Part shown: positions 10,394-23,200 of the stretch, in pieces | Position numbering within the stretch: position 1 is the first letter of the stretch | How the letters are laid out: each line of letters starts with the position of its first letter | Source of the DNA: Cunninghamia lanceolata | Lineage: Eukaryota; Streptophyta; Pinopsida; Cupressales; Cupressaceae | DNA length: 64,000 nt | Direction of reading: 5' to 3' | Assembly: GCA_027924645.1 (NCBI GenBank) | Contig: BSBN01000233.1 | Location: 11,116,501 to 11,180,500, forward strand | Made by a program: the position numbers and the translations under genes | The notes under the pieces: model-generated | What the model was told of the DNA's origin: nothing | The model's input: only the letters and a program-made list of their open reading frames with translations | Database searches by the model: none

Positions 10394-11627
10394 TGTTTAG
10401 TGTGAAAAAGAGGGGTTTTGTAATTTCAAGGGTTTATGTGGAATCCTCCTTTCACCACAACATTCAAGGACATTCAACCAAGTAAAGAACTCTACTACAG
10501 ATCTCTTGTCACTTGGAATAGAGGGGAAGATTGGAATTGTATGAATTTATTGTTTAATTATGTCCAATTATGCTCAAAACCCTAATTTCATAAAATCGTA
10601 AACAAATGGACAAATCACAGAAAATGATCGCACATAGAGATATCAAATGACAATCAAATACATACCAGATTTCAAAGTTTGATGTGCAGAAAAGTCAGGG
10701 ATTAATGAGTGGGCGTCCTAGTCCAATGTACCTATTTTTGTCAGGATCTCTGAAGAATATCTGCAAAATAATTCTGTTCTCACAGAGATTTCACAGCATC
10801 AGAATCTGGAGGACTAATGAGCGGGCATTCTAGTCCAAGCCCTAGTTTTCTTCTTTGCTCTACACTTCCGATGGTCTGTAATGCATCCCTGCAACTCCAC
10901 TTTTTCTGCTTCCAAAACCTGTAACCTACAATCACAGAAAAGTGGGTTGGGGGTTGTGGTGTTTAGAGGCTTGCCTTGGTCAAGCCCTAAAGAGACATTC
11001 AAGTCTTCCAAACACTGTTGTCAAATAAAGAGTGTATATTCCTGCAGGATAGAGGCAAAACCCAATTGATAAATGATTGAAAACACAAATGAATGTCACC
11101 TTGATGGTGTAGATCGCATGAACATGAAGATCCTTCACATCATGAGAAGATGAAGCCAAATCTACATAACAATCACACTAACAAAATAATACTGCTCTAC
11201 AACAATGAATACGTTGAAAGCTCTCAAATCATAAGTATACCAAAAGCTCATAATCATCTTCTAGTTTACAAATGAATGCCTAAACATGCTTATATATGCA
11301 ACTAAACAACTTCCTGCCAAGAAATTCATAATTCAAACTTGAGGCACCTGTCGGCATGGGACCTAATAATGGTCACATAACCGACACATGAAAATAGGTC
11401 CTGACCTAAAATAGTGCAGGACTAGGGCACGGGCACCCAAGTCCCCCCTATTTTAGGTACAAGTCATCACAAGTGCATCCCCTAGGTCCCATTTGTCATA
11501 AAACTTAGGAGTTTCGTCATCAGAAGTCATCATTAACATGCAAGATTCAATCTAAATGCATTCAAAAGGACCCAAGAGCTAAACATAGGAGGGAAAATGC
11601 CCTAGGGAGACATTTTCTGACGTAACA
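10394..11627 (-). repeat. 5' LTR of element C
   Basis: 1234 bp. On the minus strand it starts TGTTACGTC and ends CTAAACA. It aligns with the LTRs of D, E and G. Minus-strand TATA CATATATAAG at 11289-11298. A TGG-initial candidate primer site, TGGTGAACCTG, follows within 3 bp (about 10391-10381, minus). Three copies of the family's 26-nt palindromic motif lie at 10699-10724, 10811-10836 and 11419-11444. Confidence 0.85.
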
Positions 11628-11632
11628 AAGAT

Positions 11633-12905
11633 ACTACTCTAGGTTAAGAGGTTCCAAATTGTTGCTATATTTCAAATCTATTTGAGTTTGGTAATTGTTC
11701 AAAGGAGTTGAATTTGTAAATGATCCTTTATCATTATTATTCCTCAAAAGGTATTTCTTTCCTCACTAGTATTTTTGATAGTCCTAAACCTCATCAACAT
11801 CATAATTAGGTTCATTATCTCCTTGAGGAAATCCATCACTCTTAATTAAAATGGTAGTCTCATGACTTCTCGAGGGGCTAGAATTCCTTTCTTCATGTTA
11901 CAATTTCCAAATTCATAATCTCTTATTAGAATATGTCTAAAGCCAATCTGAATTTAGAACACTCTACTTCTGAGTGAGTCATTATTTTGTGCATCTTGCA
12001 CAAAGTAGAGAGGGAAAGATCTACTAGATTGACTCTTCTTGAAGGAATTGTATCACTAGCTATTACTCTCTAGAGGAGTGGGAACTCTACCATTTTTGGG
12101 CTAGGTGTTCTAGGTCTAGTTTTTCTTGGAATAGTTAGGCATCCTTTCTTAAAAGTTATGAGTATATATATTATGATTCTTTAATTTTTTGAAATCAAGG
12201 GACATCTACCTCACTTTCTCTCTTAACTTTGTTATCTCTACTTCTACCTTAATAGCTTGATCTTGGGTGATTTAAGAGAAAAAGGACTAATTTATATATT
12301 AATATTAGAAGCGCCTTTAGAGATTTAATGTTGGCTAGACCATGGAGCTATTTCTAGGGTAGTCTTTGAAGTATTTGACATTTGATTAGGTATGGAATTA
12401 CTAAAGTGGGGATAGGGTTGAGAATAGGGGTATGGTTAGTCAAAGCATTGTTAATCATAGACATCTAATTGAGCATTGTAGGTGGCCCTAAAGATAGCAA
12501 AGGTCCATACCCATATTGTCTTATCTATACCTCAAAAAATTTATCCTCATCATAGGCTACAAATAAGTTAGCGATAACTAGAGCTTCCCTCCTAACAAAC
12601 ATGGTGGTCATTGGATCTAGGGCTACTAGATAGATTTGGACTATTGCAAATTGGGCTACCACATATGGATCCTTCAAGTAGGAAAATGCCTTTTGAAACC
12701 TAGTGTTGAGCACATGTATTACTTAATTTTCTCCTCTTTTAGTTCCTACAAACCAATTGTAGAATGCAGTAGTGTCAAAAGGGACTCTAAAATGGGAGAG
12801 AAGTACATAATCTAATTGAACCCATGAAGTGATGGAGTTGGATGGTAGGCCAATATACTAGTTCTATGCATTTTCCCCTAAAGTGTATGGAAATAACCTA
12901 TAGAC
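11633..12905 (-). pseudogene. gag: Gag of older element H, C-terminal half
   Basis: Minus-strand remnant of a Ty3/gypsy-type gag. Just inside 12905 it reads L-F-P-Y-T-L-G-E-N-A, then Y-I-G-L-P-S-N-S-I-T-S-W, then F-x-x-x-F-V-G-T-K-R-G-E, the signature of the Retrotrans_gag domain. At 12000-11959 there is a C-x2-H-x4-H-x4-C cluster (C-K-M-H ... T-H ... E-C), like the zinc knuckle of Tat-type gags. Several in-frame stops replace Gln or Trp. The N-terminal half lies on the far side of the compound copia element (25345-25740). Confidence 0.65.
12901..12905. other. Target-site duplication TAGAC (left)
   Basis: TAGAC directly left of LTR1; an identical TAGAC follows LTR3 at 25345-25349. Confidence 0.9.
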
Positions 12906-14457
12906 TATTGATATGCATCGGACAACTGAGAAGGGGGGTCAATCAGTTGTCACAAAGACTTAAACACTTTCTACAATTAAACATTCATGACTTATCCACA
13001 AATATTATGATTTAATAATGAGTGCATGATATCAGAAACTTAACAACATCAAACACAAGAGACACCAGATTTACGTGGAAAACCCCAAGGTGGGGAAAAA
13101 CCATAGAGAGGATTAGCTCTCAATATATATTGCAATCTTGAAATAGTGATGTTTAGGCTTGGTCACCCCACTGGCCTAAACATACTAGCTTACTGCCATG
13201 AAGAACAACTAGGTCTAGCAGGCTCACTGCCTCAACCCTAAACCTAGCATGATTACAATAAGGGATGTTAAACCCTGAGGGCTATTAAACCCTACTAGTG
13301 GCTTACTGCCAGACTCATTGCCATGATTAACACCTTTCTTTATTGTGAATAAACAATTCCTCATCTCTGCTCTTCCTCTGCCTTGGTCATCCTCTGCTCT
13401 ACTCTTCCTCTTCTTTCCTCTGCCTTTGGTCCTTTCTTAATATCTTATCATTTCCACTCAAGGACACCTTTTCCATGACTCATCTACAAGTATTTATACA
13501 CTACATCAACCTTGGAATGATCATCAAGGTCGGCATCGACCATTGGAACAATCTCCAAGGTCGATATTACAAACATTTACAAAATAGGTCCTGACCTATT
13601 GCAACATCATGCAAAGGGAATGAAATGCGGATCAAGCCATGTCTTAGCTGGGACTCAAACATGATCTTCCACGCCACAACAAGCTTCCTCAATCTTCCAA
13701 AGATCTCCGCAATCACTAGGGTCAACCAGGTTGGCCAAGACTAGTTACATGCTACATTAACTAGGAACAATCTTCTCACACCATCTCAATTTCTTAATGT
13801 AGACCAAAGTCTAGATAGGAACATGATTAGGAGACATCCACAAGCACACTATAATCATCAGGAGCAACCATGTGAAACTTAACCACTTTATCCATAGGAA
13901 TCTTCTCACCAGAACACATGAGCTTCACTATCTTTAACTGTCATAAAAGAAAGATAGCTTGCGGACCACCAAACCACAAACCATTGCAACTGTAGTCACT
14001 TATCATCATCCCAAACTTCACTCTAGAACCACAAAGAAAAATACTTTATTGAGGAGGAATGCAGAGCCAAATACTGTCTTCCTATCTCAACTAAACTTAC
14101 AATAAAAAAAGGTTTCATTCTGGTGAACACAACTCACTCAAATCTTCATATGGATGGATTAGACGCAAAATGTAGTATCCTTAGACATACTTATAAACTA
14201 CTTCCAATCCATAGGCCACGGTCTTCAAGCAAGAATAAATGTGGAGTAGTTTACCAAACTGTTCTTCAACATACAACTCACTGTTTGTACTGCACTTCCT
14301 TGTAACTCACTTGTTTCTTCTGGATAGGCTAATTTTCTCAATATCCTCAACATACAAGTCTTCTAAAATAGTAATAGAATAAGATACAGTTGACACCAAT
14401 GACAACAAGAATATGTTGACATCAATGACAACACTAATTAGGCACATACTTGCAACA
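12906..14457 (-). repeat. LTR1 (3' LTR of unit A)
   Basis: 1552 bp; minus strand begins TGTTGCAAGTATG and ends in the degraded terminus CAATA where LTR2 and LTR3 have CAACA. Minus-strand TATAAATA at 13498-13491. A stem GACAACTGA/TCAGTTGTC lies at 12921-12951. Confidence 0.92.
13491..13498 (-). promoter_or_regulatory. TATA box of LTR1
   Basis: TATAAATA on the minus strand, in the context GTGTATAAATACTTGTAG; conserved at 18941-18948 (LTR2) and 24378-24385 (LTR3). Confidence 0.7.
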
Positions 14458-14470
14458 ATCTCCCCCTTTG
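14458..14470 (-). other. Polypurine tract of copia unit A
   Basis: CAAAGGGGGAGAT on the minus strand, directly before LTR1. Similar AAAGGGGGAGA tracts recur at about 14523, 14572 and 14622. Confidence 0.8.
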
Positions 14471-14810
14471 TCATTGATGGCAATATATGATGTGAAAAAT
14501 TGCAACAGCTATCAAGACAAGATTCTCCCCCTTTCTCTTTACACACCGACACTCTTTCTTTCTCAAAAATTCTCCCCCTTTCTCTTACACATCTGCACTC
14601 TAAGTTTCTCACATGACTTCTCTCCCCCTTTGAAATCAATGGCAAAGGGCACATACTTGCACTCGTCTTCTCTGATCTAATCTTTCCTCTAAACTCTCTG
14701 ACTACTCCCACTGAGAAGTATCCCTAAAAAGCATAAATCTAGACCTCTAAACACCTCTGGACTGATGCACCATTATGCATCTTAGTTTAGAGCAGGAGGG
14801 GTGATGACCC

Positions 14811-17800
14811 CTAACTTTTTCTGAGATAATCAAAAGTATCCTTGGGCAAAGGCTTGGTAAAGATGTCTGCAATATGATCCTTGGTACAAACATACTCCAA
14901 CTTGACTTCATTCTCTGTCACTTTTTCTCTCAGGAAACGATACCTAATGGATATGTGCTTGTTCTTTGAATGCATCATTGGGTACTTTGATATGTTTGTG
15001 GTGCTTCTGTTGTCACAAAAGATTGCAATAGGTTCTTCGTACACAACTTTGATGTCCTTCAAAGTCTGCTTCATCCATAACACTTAAATGTAACTGTATA
15101 CTACTACAATGTATTCTACCTTTGCAGTGGACAGGGATATTGAATCTTTTTCCTTGCTCAACTAAGATACTAATCTTTTTCCCAAGAAGAATGCACCTCC
15201 ACTTGTACCCTTTCTATCATCCACATCTCTAGCCCAATCTGCATCAGTATATGCACTAAGAACAAAGTCACTCTCCCTAGGGTACCACAAACCATAATCT
15301 ATTATACCTTTTGAATATCTCAGAATTCTCTTGACTGCCATCACATGTGATTCCTTGGGCTCTGCCTGAAATCTTTCCACAAGACACACTGCATGCATTA
15401 TGTCAGGTCTGGTTTGAGTCAGATAAAGTTATCCTCCAATCATAGATCTATACTTTTTCTGGTCTGGCAAGGGTGATTTATCATCTTTGCTCAACTTACA
15501 ACCAGTTATCATAGGTGTGCATACTAGTTTAGGGTCTTCCATGCCAAATTTATTTAACAACTCTTTCACATACTTAGACTAAGAAATGAAGATACCCTTA
15601 TCTAATTGACTTATTTGCACACCTAAAAAGAAGTTCATCTCCCCAAACATAGACATTTCAAATTCACTTTACATTTCTCTAGCAAAAACTGAGCACATAC
15701 CTTCATTGCCTCCAAAAATAATGTCATCAACAAAGACTGTAATAATTAGGGTTTGTTCATTATTGATCTTGAAGTAGATATTACTATCTGTCATACCTTT
15801 ACTAAACCCTATCTGTATCAGGTACCTATCCAATAGTGCATACAATGCGCTGGGAGCTTGTTTTAATCCGTACAATGCTTTCTTACATCTACATACCATG
15901 TCCCCTTCTCTGATGACTGAAATCCTTCTAGTTGTTCAATATAGACTTCCTCTTCCAACTCTCCATTTAAGAAGGTAGACTTCACATCCATTTGATAAGC
16001 CTTGAAATCTTTGTATGTTGCAAAAGCTAGAGACATCCTTATTTCTTCAATCCTTACTACTGGAGCAAAAGTTTCTTCAAAGTCCATTCCTTCACCGTGA
16101 GCATATCCTTTGCATACCAATCTTGTTTTCTTTCTTACCACTTCACCATTCTAATTCATTTTGTTTCTGAAGACCCACTTTGTACCAATTACATTCTTGT
16201 CAGCTAGTCTGGGAGCAAGATCCCAAGTTTGATTCTTATCTATCTACATTAATTCTTCTTCCATGGTCTTTATCCAATATGCTTCCAGAAGATGAGCTTC
16301 CTTCATCATGGTTCTAGCAGCTTCTTGAACTATTCTATTTTTCCTTTCAACAACTCCATTTTGTTGTGGAGTTCTGGGTGCAGATAGCTGTCTCTTTATT
16401 CCATGTTCTTCACAAAAGAAATTGAATTCATTTGATGTGAACTCTCCTCCTCTATCAGACCTCAAGAATTTGATTTTCAAATCCATCTCATTTTCAACCA
16501 TTGCCTTAAATGCTTTGAATTTATCTAAAGCTTTAGCTTTCTCTTTCAAAAAGGTGACCCAAGTCATTCTAGAATAATCATCAATGAGCAGCATGAAATA
16601 CCTATCTCCTTGCAAACTTCTTACTCTAGTAGGTCCACACATATCTATATGCACTAGCTCAAGTAGTCCTTCAACTAATTGATCCTTGCTTTTGAAACTT
16701 GTTCTTGTCTGTTTCCCAAATTAACACTCCTTACAAACTAGATTAGCAGGCTTCACAAGCTTAGGTAAATCTCTAACAATCTGTGGAGTACTTATCTTCA
16801 TAATATTATCAAAATTTATGTGACACAACCTTCTATGCCATAACCAACTCTCATCAATTTGATTCAACAAGCAATAGTTCTCAGTTCCTTTCAAGTGATA
16901 GATATTACCTATGGTCTTCTTACTAGTTGCAATGACTATTCTAGAGCTTTCCCTGATCTTGCATCCATTATCCTTGAAGCTTAAGTCATAGCCCTTGTCA
17001 CACATCTAACCCACACTCGAAAGATTGTACTTTAATCCTTTCACATACAAGTATTCATTAGTATTATGCTTTCCATCAAAAGAAATAGATCCTTTTCCAC
17101 AAATCCTACTAGTTGTATCATCTCCAAACCTAACCAGTCCACCATCATATCTTTCCAAACTTACAAACTTGCTTTTGTCACCAATCATGTGGTGAGAGAA
17201 ACCACTATCAGAAACCCATTTATCTTTGTCCTTAATGACTTGAGAAGCCAAAGCACTTTCCATTGGTTTTTCTTCCTTCATACAGCTAGAAGAATTAGTA
17301 GACATGAGATATTCCTTAATAGCAATGAATATGCATTCATTTACAGATGGATTAGAATTATCTCGTTCACCATTATCTGATACTCCTTCATCATCATCAA
17401 AATCTTCAACATAATAACACTTATTTTGGGTCCTAGGCCTATTCTCATATCTTCTTCTATTTCTTTCAATTCTTTCAGGACATTTGGAAGAAAAATGACC
17501 TACTTTACCATGGGAAAAGCATTTGAAAGGTAATTTGTCTTTGTACTTACCGAATCCTCTTTACAGCCTATCCACAAAGTTGGCTTCAACTTCATCTATC
17601 TCATCATTTGATTCTACCTTATACTTTTCTAATTTGGAAGTACTTTTAGGAGTACTGGCTTTGAAAGTAGTCTCAACTTTTGGCAGAGCATCATCTAACT
17701 CCCTCATTTCAAAAGAAGTAAGCTTACCAAGCAACTAATCCTTGTTAACTATTTTTACTTGCATGAATTCTTCAATTGCAGCCACCTTGTGACAGTAGGA

Positions 17801-18283
17801 CTTGGGTAGAGATCTGAGTATTTTCATAACAATTTCCTTTTCTTCAAGAGTTCTACCTATGGCTTTTATCCCTGTAACAAGTTCATCAACTCTTTGCATA
17901 AAAGATGATATATTTTCATCATTGTTCATCTTCAAGCTTTCATATTTCACTTTCAGACTTTGTAACTTGGCTTCCTTCACAGAATCATCTCCTTCATATA
18001 GATTTTTCAACTTTTCCCATACCTTATTCGCAGTTTCAAGATCCACCACTTTCGTCAGTATTGAGTCGGTTAATGAGCTTAGCAAAGCATCCCTTGCCTT
18101 GATATCTATCTCACATTCTTTGGTTTCATGTTTAGTCATCAGACCATTTTGAGGTATGGTGTATTCTATTTCTACAACTTTGCAAACTTTGACACCAAGA
18201 GAAAGAAGATAGCTTTTCATCTGAGCCTTCTAGAGAAAATAATTAGTTCCATCAAAATGTGGCACTTCCTTCTTGTAAGACAT
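14811..18283 (-). pseudogene. gag-pol: Copia gag-pol polyprotein, unit A, broken and internally deleted
   Basis: Starts M-S-Y-K-K-E (18283). Domains in order: UBN2-type gag to 17735; zinc knuckle 17521-17480 whose second Cys is His; protease with D-S-G (about 17210); GAG-pre-integrase with H-R-R-L-C-H (about 16840); integrase core with the acidic residues in H-I-D-M-C, S-D-R-G-G-E-F and V-V-E-R (16660-16270); RT with M-D-V-K-S-T-F and F-V-D-D-I-I-F-G-G (16264-15669); RNase H (15398-14811) ending in F-T-K-P-L-P-K-D. The integrase C-terminal part and the linker to RT are missing: Y-W-I runs straight into M-E-E-E-L near 16270. Many stops and frameshifts. A one-base loss near the end gives an early stop at 14811. 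Confidence 0.9.
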
Positions 18284-18325
18284 CTTGGATCTTCCTAAAG
18301 CTGTTAAACTTCTTCCGAGGAACTT

Positions 18326-18338
18326 GGCTCTAATACCA
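18326..18338 (-). other. Primer-binding site of copia unit A
   Basis: TGGTATTAGAGCC on the minus strand, two bases from LTR2; initiator-Met tRNA type with one mismatch (T for C). Confidence 0.85.
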
Positions 18339-18340
18339 AT

Positions 18341-19907
18341 TGTTGATATGCGATGGACAACTAAAAGGGGGGGTGAATCAGTTGTCAAAAAAACTTAAAC
18401 ACTTTCTACAATTAAACATTCATCACTTATCCACAAATATTATTATTTAACAATGAGTGCATGAAATCAGAAACTTAACAACATCAAACACAAGAGACAC
18501 TAGATTTATGTGGAAAACCCCAAGGTGGGGAAAAATGATGAAGAAGCTTAACTCCCAATATATAATGCAATCTTGAAATAGTGATGTTAGGCTTGGTCAC
18601 CACACGGGCCTAAACATACTAGCTTACTGCCATCAAGAACAACTAGGTCTAGCAGGCTCACTGCCTCAACCCTAAACCTAGCAAGATTACAATAGGGGTT
18701 GTTAAACCCTGAGGGATAATAAACCTTACTAGTGGCTTACTGCCAGACTCACTGCCACAATCAACTCCTTTCTTTAATGTGAATAAAGAATTCCTCAGCT
18801 CTTCTCTTCCTCTGCCCTGCTTATCCTCTACTCTACTCTTCCTCTTCTTTCCTCTACCTCTTCTCTACTCTTCCTTTGGTCCTTTCTTAATATCTTATCA
18901 TTTCCACTCAAGGACACCTTTTCCATGATTTAGCTACAAGTATTTATACACTACATCAACCTTGGAATGATCATCAAGGTCGGCATCAACCATTGGAACA
19001 ATCTCCAAGGTCGATATTACAAACATTTACAAAATAGGTCCTAACCTATTACAACATCATGCAAAGGGAATGAAATGTGGATCATTCCATGCCTTAGCTA
19101 GGACTCAAACATGATCTTCCATGCCACAACACACTTCCTTAATCTTCTAGAGATCTCCACAATCATTGGGATCAACCAAGTCAGCTAAGACCGGTTACAT
19201 GCTACATTAACTAGGAACAATCTTCTCACACCATCTCAATTTCTTAGTGCGGACCAAAGTCTAGATAGGAACATGATTAGGAGACATCCACAAGCACGCT
19301 ATAATCATTAGGAGCAACTGCATGAACCTTAACCACTTTACCCGTAGGAATCTTCTCACTGGAACACATGAGCTTCACTATCTTCAACTGTCATAAAAGA
19401 AAGATTGCTTGCAAACCACCAAACCATGAACCAATGCAACTGTAGGCACTTATCATCATCCCAAACTTCCCTTTAGAACCACAAAGCAAAATACTTTAAT
19501 GTGGAGGAATGCGGAGCCAAATATTGTCTTCCTGTCTCAACTGAACTTACAGAAAAAAAATGTTTCACTCTTGTGAACACAACTCACTCAGATCTTCATG
19601 CGGATGGCTTAGACCTAAAATGTAGCATTCTCAGACATACCTCTAACTTACTTCCAATCTGCAAGCCACAATCTTCAAGTAGGAATAAATGCAGAGCAGT
19701 TTACCAGACTATTCTTCAGCATACAACTCACTGTCTGTACCGCACTTCTTTGTAACTCACTTGTTTCTTTTGGAGAGGCTAATTTTCTCAATATCCTCAA
19801 CATACAAGTCTTCTAAACAAGTAATAGAACAAGATACAATTGATACCAATGACAACATGAATATGTTGACATCAATGACAACACCAATTAGACACATACT
19901 TCTAACA
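18341..19907 (-). repeat. LTR2 (shared middle LTR)
   Basis: 1567 bp; the plus strand starts TGTTGATATG and ends TAACA. It is flanked on one side by unit A's primer site and on the other by unit B's polypurine tract (19908-19920), with no target duplication. TATA at 18948-18941. Confidence 0.92.
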
Positions 19908-19920
19908 ATCTCCCCCTTTG
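19908..19920 (-). other. Polypurine tract of copia unit B
   Basis: CAAAGGGGGAGAT on the minus strand beside LTR2; further AAAGGGGGAGA tracts near 19976, 20022 and 20072. Confidence 0.8.
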
Positions 19921-20232
19921 CCATTGATGGCAACATATGATGTGAAAAACTGCAATAGCTATCAAGACAAGATTCTCCCCCTTTCTCTTTACACACCAAC
20001 ACTCTTTCTTTCTCCAAAATTCTCCCCCTTTCTCTTACCCACCTGTACTCTAAGTTTTTCACATGACTTCTCTCCCCCTTTGACATCAATGGCAAAGGGC
20101 ACATACTTGCACTCTTCTGCTCTGATCTAATCTTTCCTCTAAACTCTATGACTACTTCCCCTAAGAAGTAGCCCTAAAAAGCATCAATACAAACCTCTGA
20201 ACACCTTTGGACTGATGCACCATTGTGCATCT

Positions 20233-23200
20233 TAGTTTAGAGAAGGAGGGGTGATGACCCCTAACTTTTCTCTGAGATACTCAAAAGTATCCTTAGGCAA
20301 AGGCTTGGTAAAGATGTCTGTAATCTAATCCTTCGTAGAAACATACTCCAACTCGAATTCATTCTCTATCACTTTTTCTTTCAAGAAATGATACCTAATG
20401 GATATGTGCTTGGTCCTTGAATGCATCACTAGGTTCTTTGATATGTTTAGGGTACTTTTGTTGTCACAAAAGATTGCAATAGGTTCTTCATACACAACTT
20501 TGATGTCCTTCAAAGTCTACTTCATCCATAACACTTGAGTGCAACTCCATGCTGCTACACTGTATTCTACCTCTGCAGTAGACAGGGATATTGAATCTTG
20601 TTTCTTTCTCAACCAAGATACTAATCTTTTTCCCAAGAAGAATGCACCTCCACTTGTACTTTTTTTGTCATCCACATCTTCAGCCCAATTTGCATTAGTA
20701 TATGCATTGAGAACAAAGTCACTATCCCTGGGGTACCACAAACCATAATCTATTATACCTTTTAAATATCTCAGAATTCTCTTGACTGCCATCACATGTG
20801 ATTCCTTGGGTCCTGCCTGAAATCTTGCCACAAGACACACTACATGCATTATGTCAGGTCTGGTTTGAGTCAGATAAATTAATCCTCCAATCATAGATCT
20901 ATACTTTTTCTGGTCTGGCAAGGGTGAGTTATCATCTTTGCTCAACTTACAACTAGTTATCATAGGTGTGCATACTGGTTTAGAGTCTTCCATCCCAAAT
21001 TTCTTTAACAACTCTTTCAAATACTTAGACTAAGAGATGAAGATACCCTTATTTGATTGACTTATTTGTAGACCTAAAAAGAAGTTCATCTCCCCAAACA
21101 TAGACATTTCAAATTCACTTTGCATTTCTCCAACAAAAACTGAGCACATACCTTCATTGCCTCCAAAAATAATGTCATCAACAAAGACTACAACAATTAG
21201 GGTTTGTTCATCATTGATCTTGAAGTAGAGATTACTATTTGTCATACCTTTACTGAACCCTATATGTATCAGGTACCTATCCAACCATGCATACCATGCC
21301 CTGGGAGATTGTTTTAATCCATACAATGCTTTCTTCAATCTGCATACCATGTCCCCTTGTTCTGATGACTGAAATCCTTCTGGTTGTTCAATATAGACTT
21401 CCTCTTCCAACTCTCCATTTAAGAAGGTGGACTACACATCCATTTGATTAAAATTGAAATCTTTGTATGTTGCAAAAGCTAGAAACATCCTTATTGCTTC
21501 AATCCTTTCTATTGGAGAAAAAGTTTCTTCAAATTCTATTCCTTCACCCTTTGCGTATCCTTTGCATATCAATCTTGTTTTATTTCTTACCACTTCACCA
21601 TTCTCATTCAATTTGTTTCTGGAGACCCACTTTGTACCAATTACATTCTTGTCGACTAGTTTGGGAACAAGATCCCAAGTTTGATTCTTCTCTATCTGCA
21701 TTAATTCTTCTTCCATGGCCTTTATCCAATATGCTTCTGAAAGATGATCTTCCTTCATCATGGTTCTAGCAGCTTCTTGAACTGTTCTGTTTCTCCTTTC
21801 AACAACTCCATTTTGTTGTGGAGTTCTGGGCACAGATAGCTGTCTCTTTATTCCATGTTCTTCACAAAAGAAATTGAATTCATTTGATGTGAACTCTCCT
21901 CCTCTATCAGACTTCAAGCATTTGATTTTTAAATCCATCTCATTTTCAACCATTGCCTTAAATGCTTTGAATTTATCTAAAGCATCAGCTTTCTCTTTCA
22001 AAAAGGTGACCCAAGATATTCTAGAATAATCATCAATGAGCAGCATGAAATACATGTCTTCTTGCAAACGTCTTACTATGGTAGGTCAACACAAATCTAT
22101 ATGCACTAGCTCAAGTAGTCCTCCAATTGATTGATCCTTGCTTTTGAAACTTGTTCTTCTCTATTTCCCAAATTGACACTCCCTGAAAACCAGATTAGTA
22201 GGCTTCACAAGCTTAGGCAAATCTCTAACAATCTATGTAATACTTATCTTCATTATATTATCAAAATTTATGTGACACAACCTTCTATGCCATAACCAAC
22301 TCTCATCAATCTGAGTTAACAAGCAATAGTTCTTGGTTCCTTTCAAGTGATAGATATTACCTTGGGTCTTCTTACCAGTTGCAATGATTGTTCTAGAGCT
22401 TTCCCTGATCTTGCATCCATTGTCCTTGAAGCTCAAGCCATAGCCTTTGTCACACATCTGATCCACACTCAGAAGATTGTGCTTTAATCCTTTCACATAC
22501 AAGACATCTTTAGTATTATGCTTTCCATCAAAAGAAATAGATCATTTTCCACAAATCCTACCAGTTGTATCATCTCCAAACCTAACCAGTCCACCATCAT
22601 ATCTTTTCAAACTTACAAACTTACTTTTGTCACCAGTCATGTGGTGAGAGCAACCACTATCAATAACCCATTCATCTTTGTCCTTAATGACCTGAGCAGC
22701 CAAAGCACTTTCTACTAGTTTTTCTTCCTTCATACAGCTAGAAGAATTAGTAGACACAAGATCTTCCTTAATAGCAATGAACAAGCATTCATTTATAGAG
22801 GGATTAGCATTTTCTGGTTCACCATTATCTGATACTCCTTCATCATCATTAAGATCTTCATCATAATAACACTTCTTTTGGTTCCTAGGTATGTTCTCAT
22901 ATCTTCTTCTATTTATTTCAATTCTGTCAAGACATCTGGAAGCAAAATGACCTACTTTACCATAGGAAAAAACATTTGAAAGGTAATTTGCCTTTGTACT
23001 TACCGAATCCTCTTTGCAGCCTGTCCACAAAGTTGGCTTCAACTTCATCTCTCTCATCATCGGATTCTACCTTATACTTTTATGATCTGGAAGTACTTTT
23101 AGGAGTATTGGCTTTGAAAGTAGTCTCAACTTTTGGCAGAGCATCATCTAACTCCCTCATTTCAAAAGTAGTAAGCCTACCAAGCAACTGATCCCTATTA

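Larger units (their letters stand above)
3800..11627 (-). mobile_element. Element C: gag-only Tat/Ogre-like LTR element, 3' end lost
   Basis: Minus-strand member of the C/D/E/G family. Order from its 5' end: LTR 10394-11627, leader interrupted by element J (8006-10367), tandem leader repeats (7205-7570), gag (7043-4856), candidate intron (4631-3877), and a short conserved downstream segment. Homology with element D stops near 3800; the 3' part and 3' LTR are missing. No protease, RT or integrase was seen. The base pairs right of the LTR (AAGAT, 11628-11632) cannot be checked as a target duplication because the other end is lost. Confidence 0.75.

Noticed and set aside
13240..13320. AACCCTAAACC words as interstitial telomere repeats
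   Set aside because: Only single CCCTAAA units, present in each copia LTR as part of its sequence; not a tandem array.
17802..18152. Plus-strand open frames over the copia gag and integrase regions
   Set aside because: They are antisense shadows of the minus-strand polyprotein and recur in unit B at the same place.
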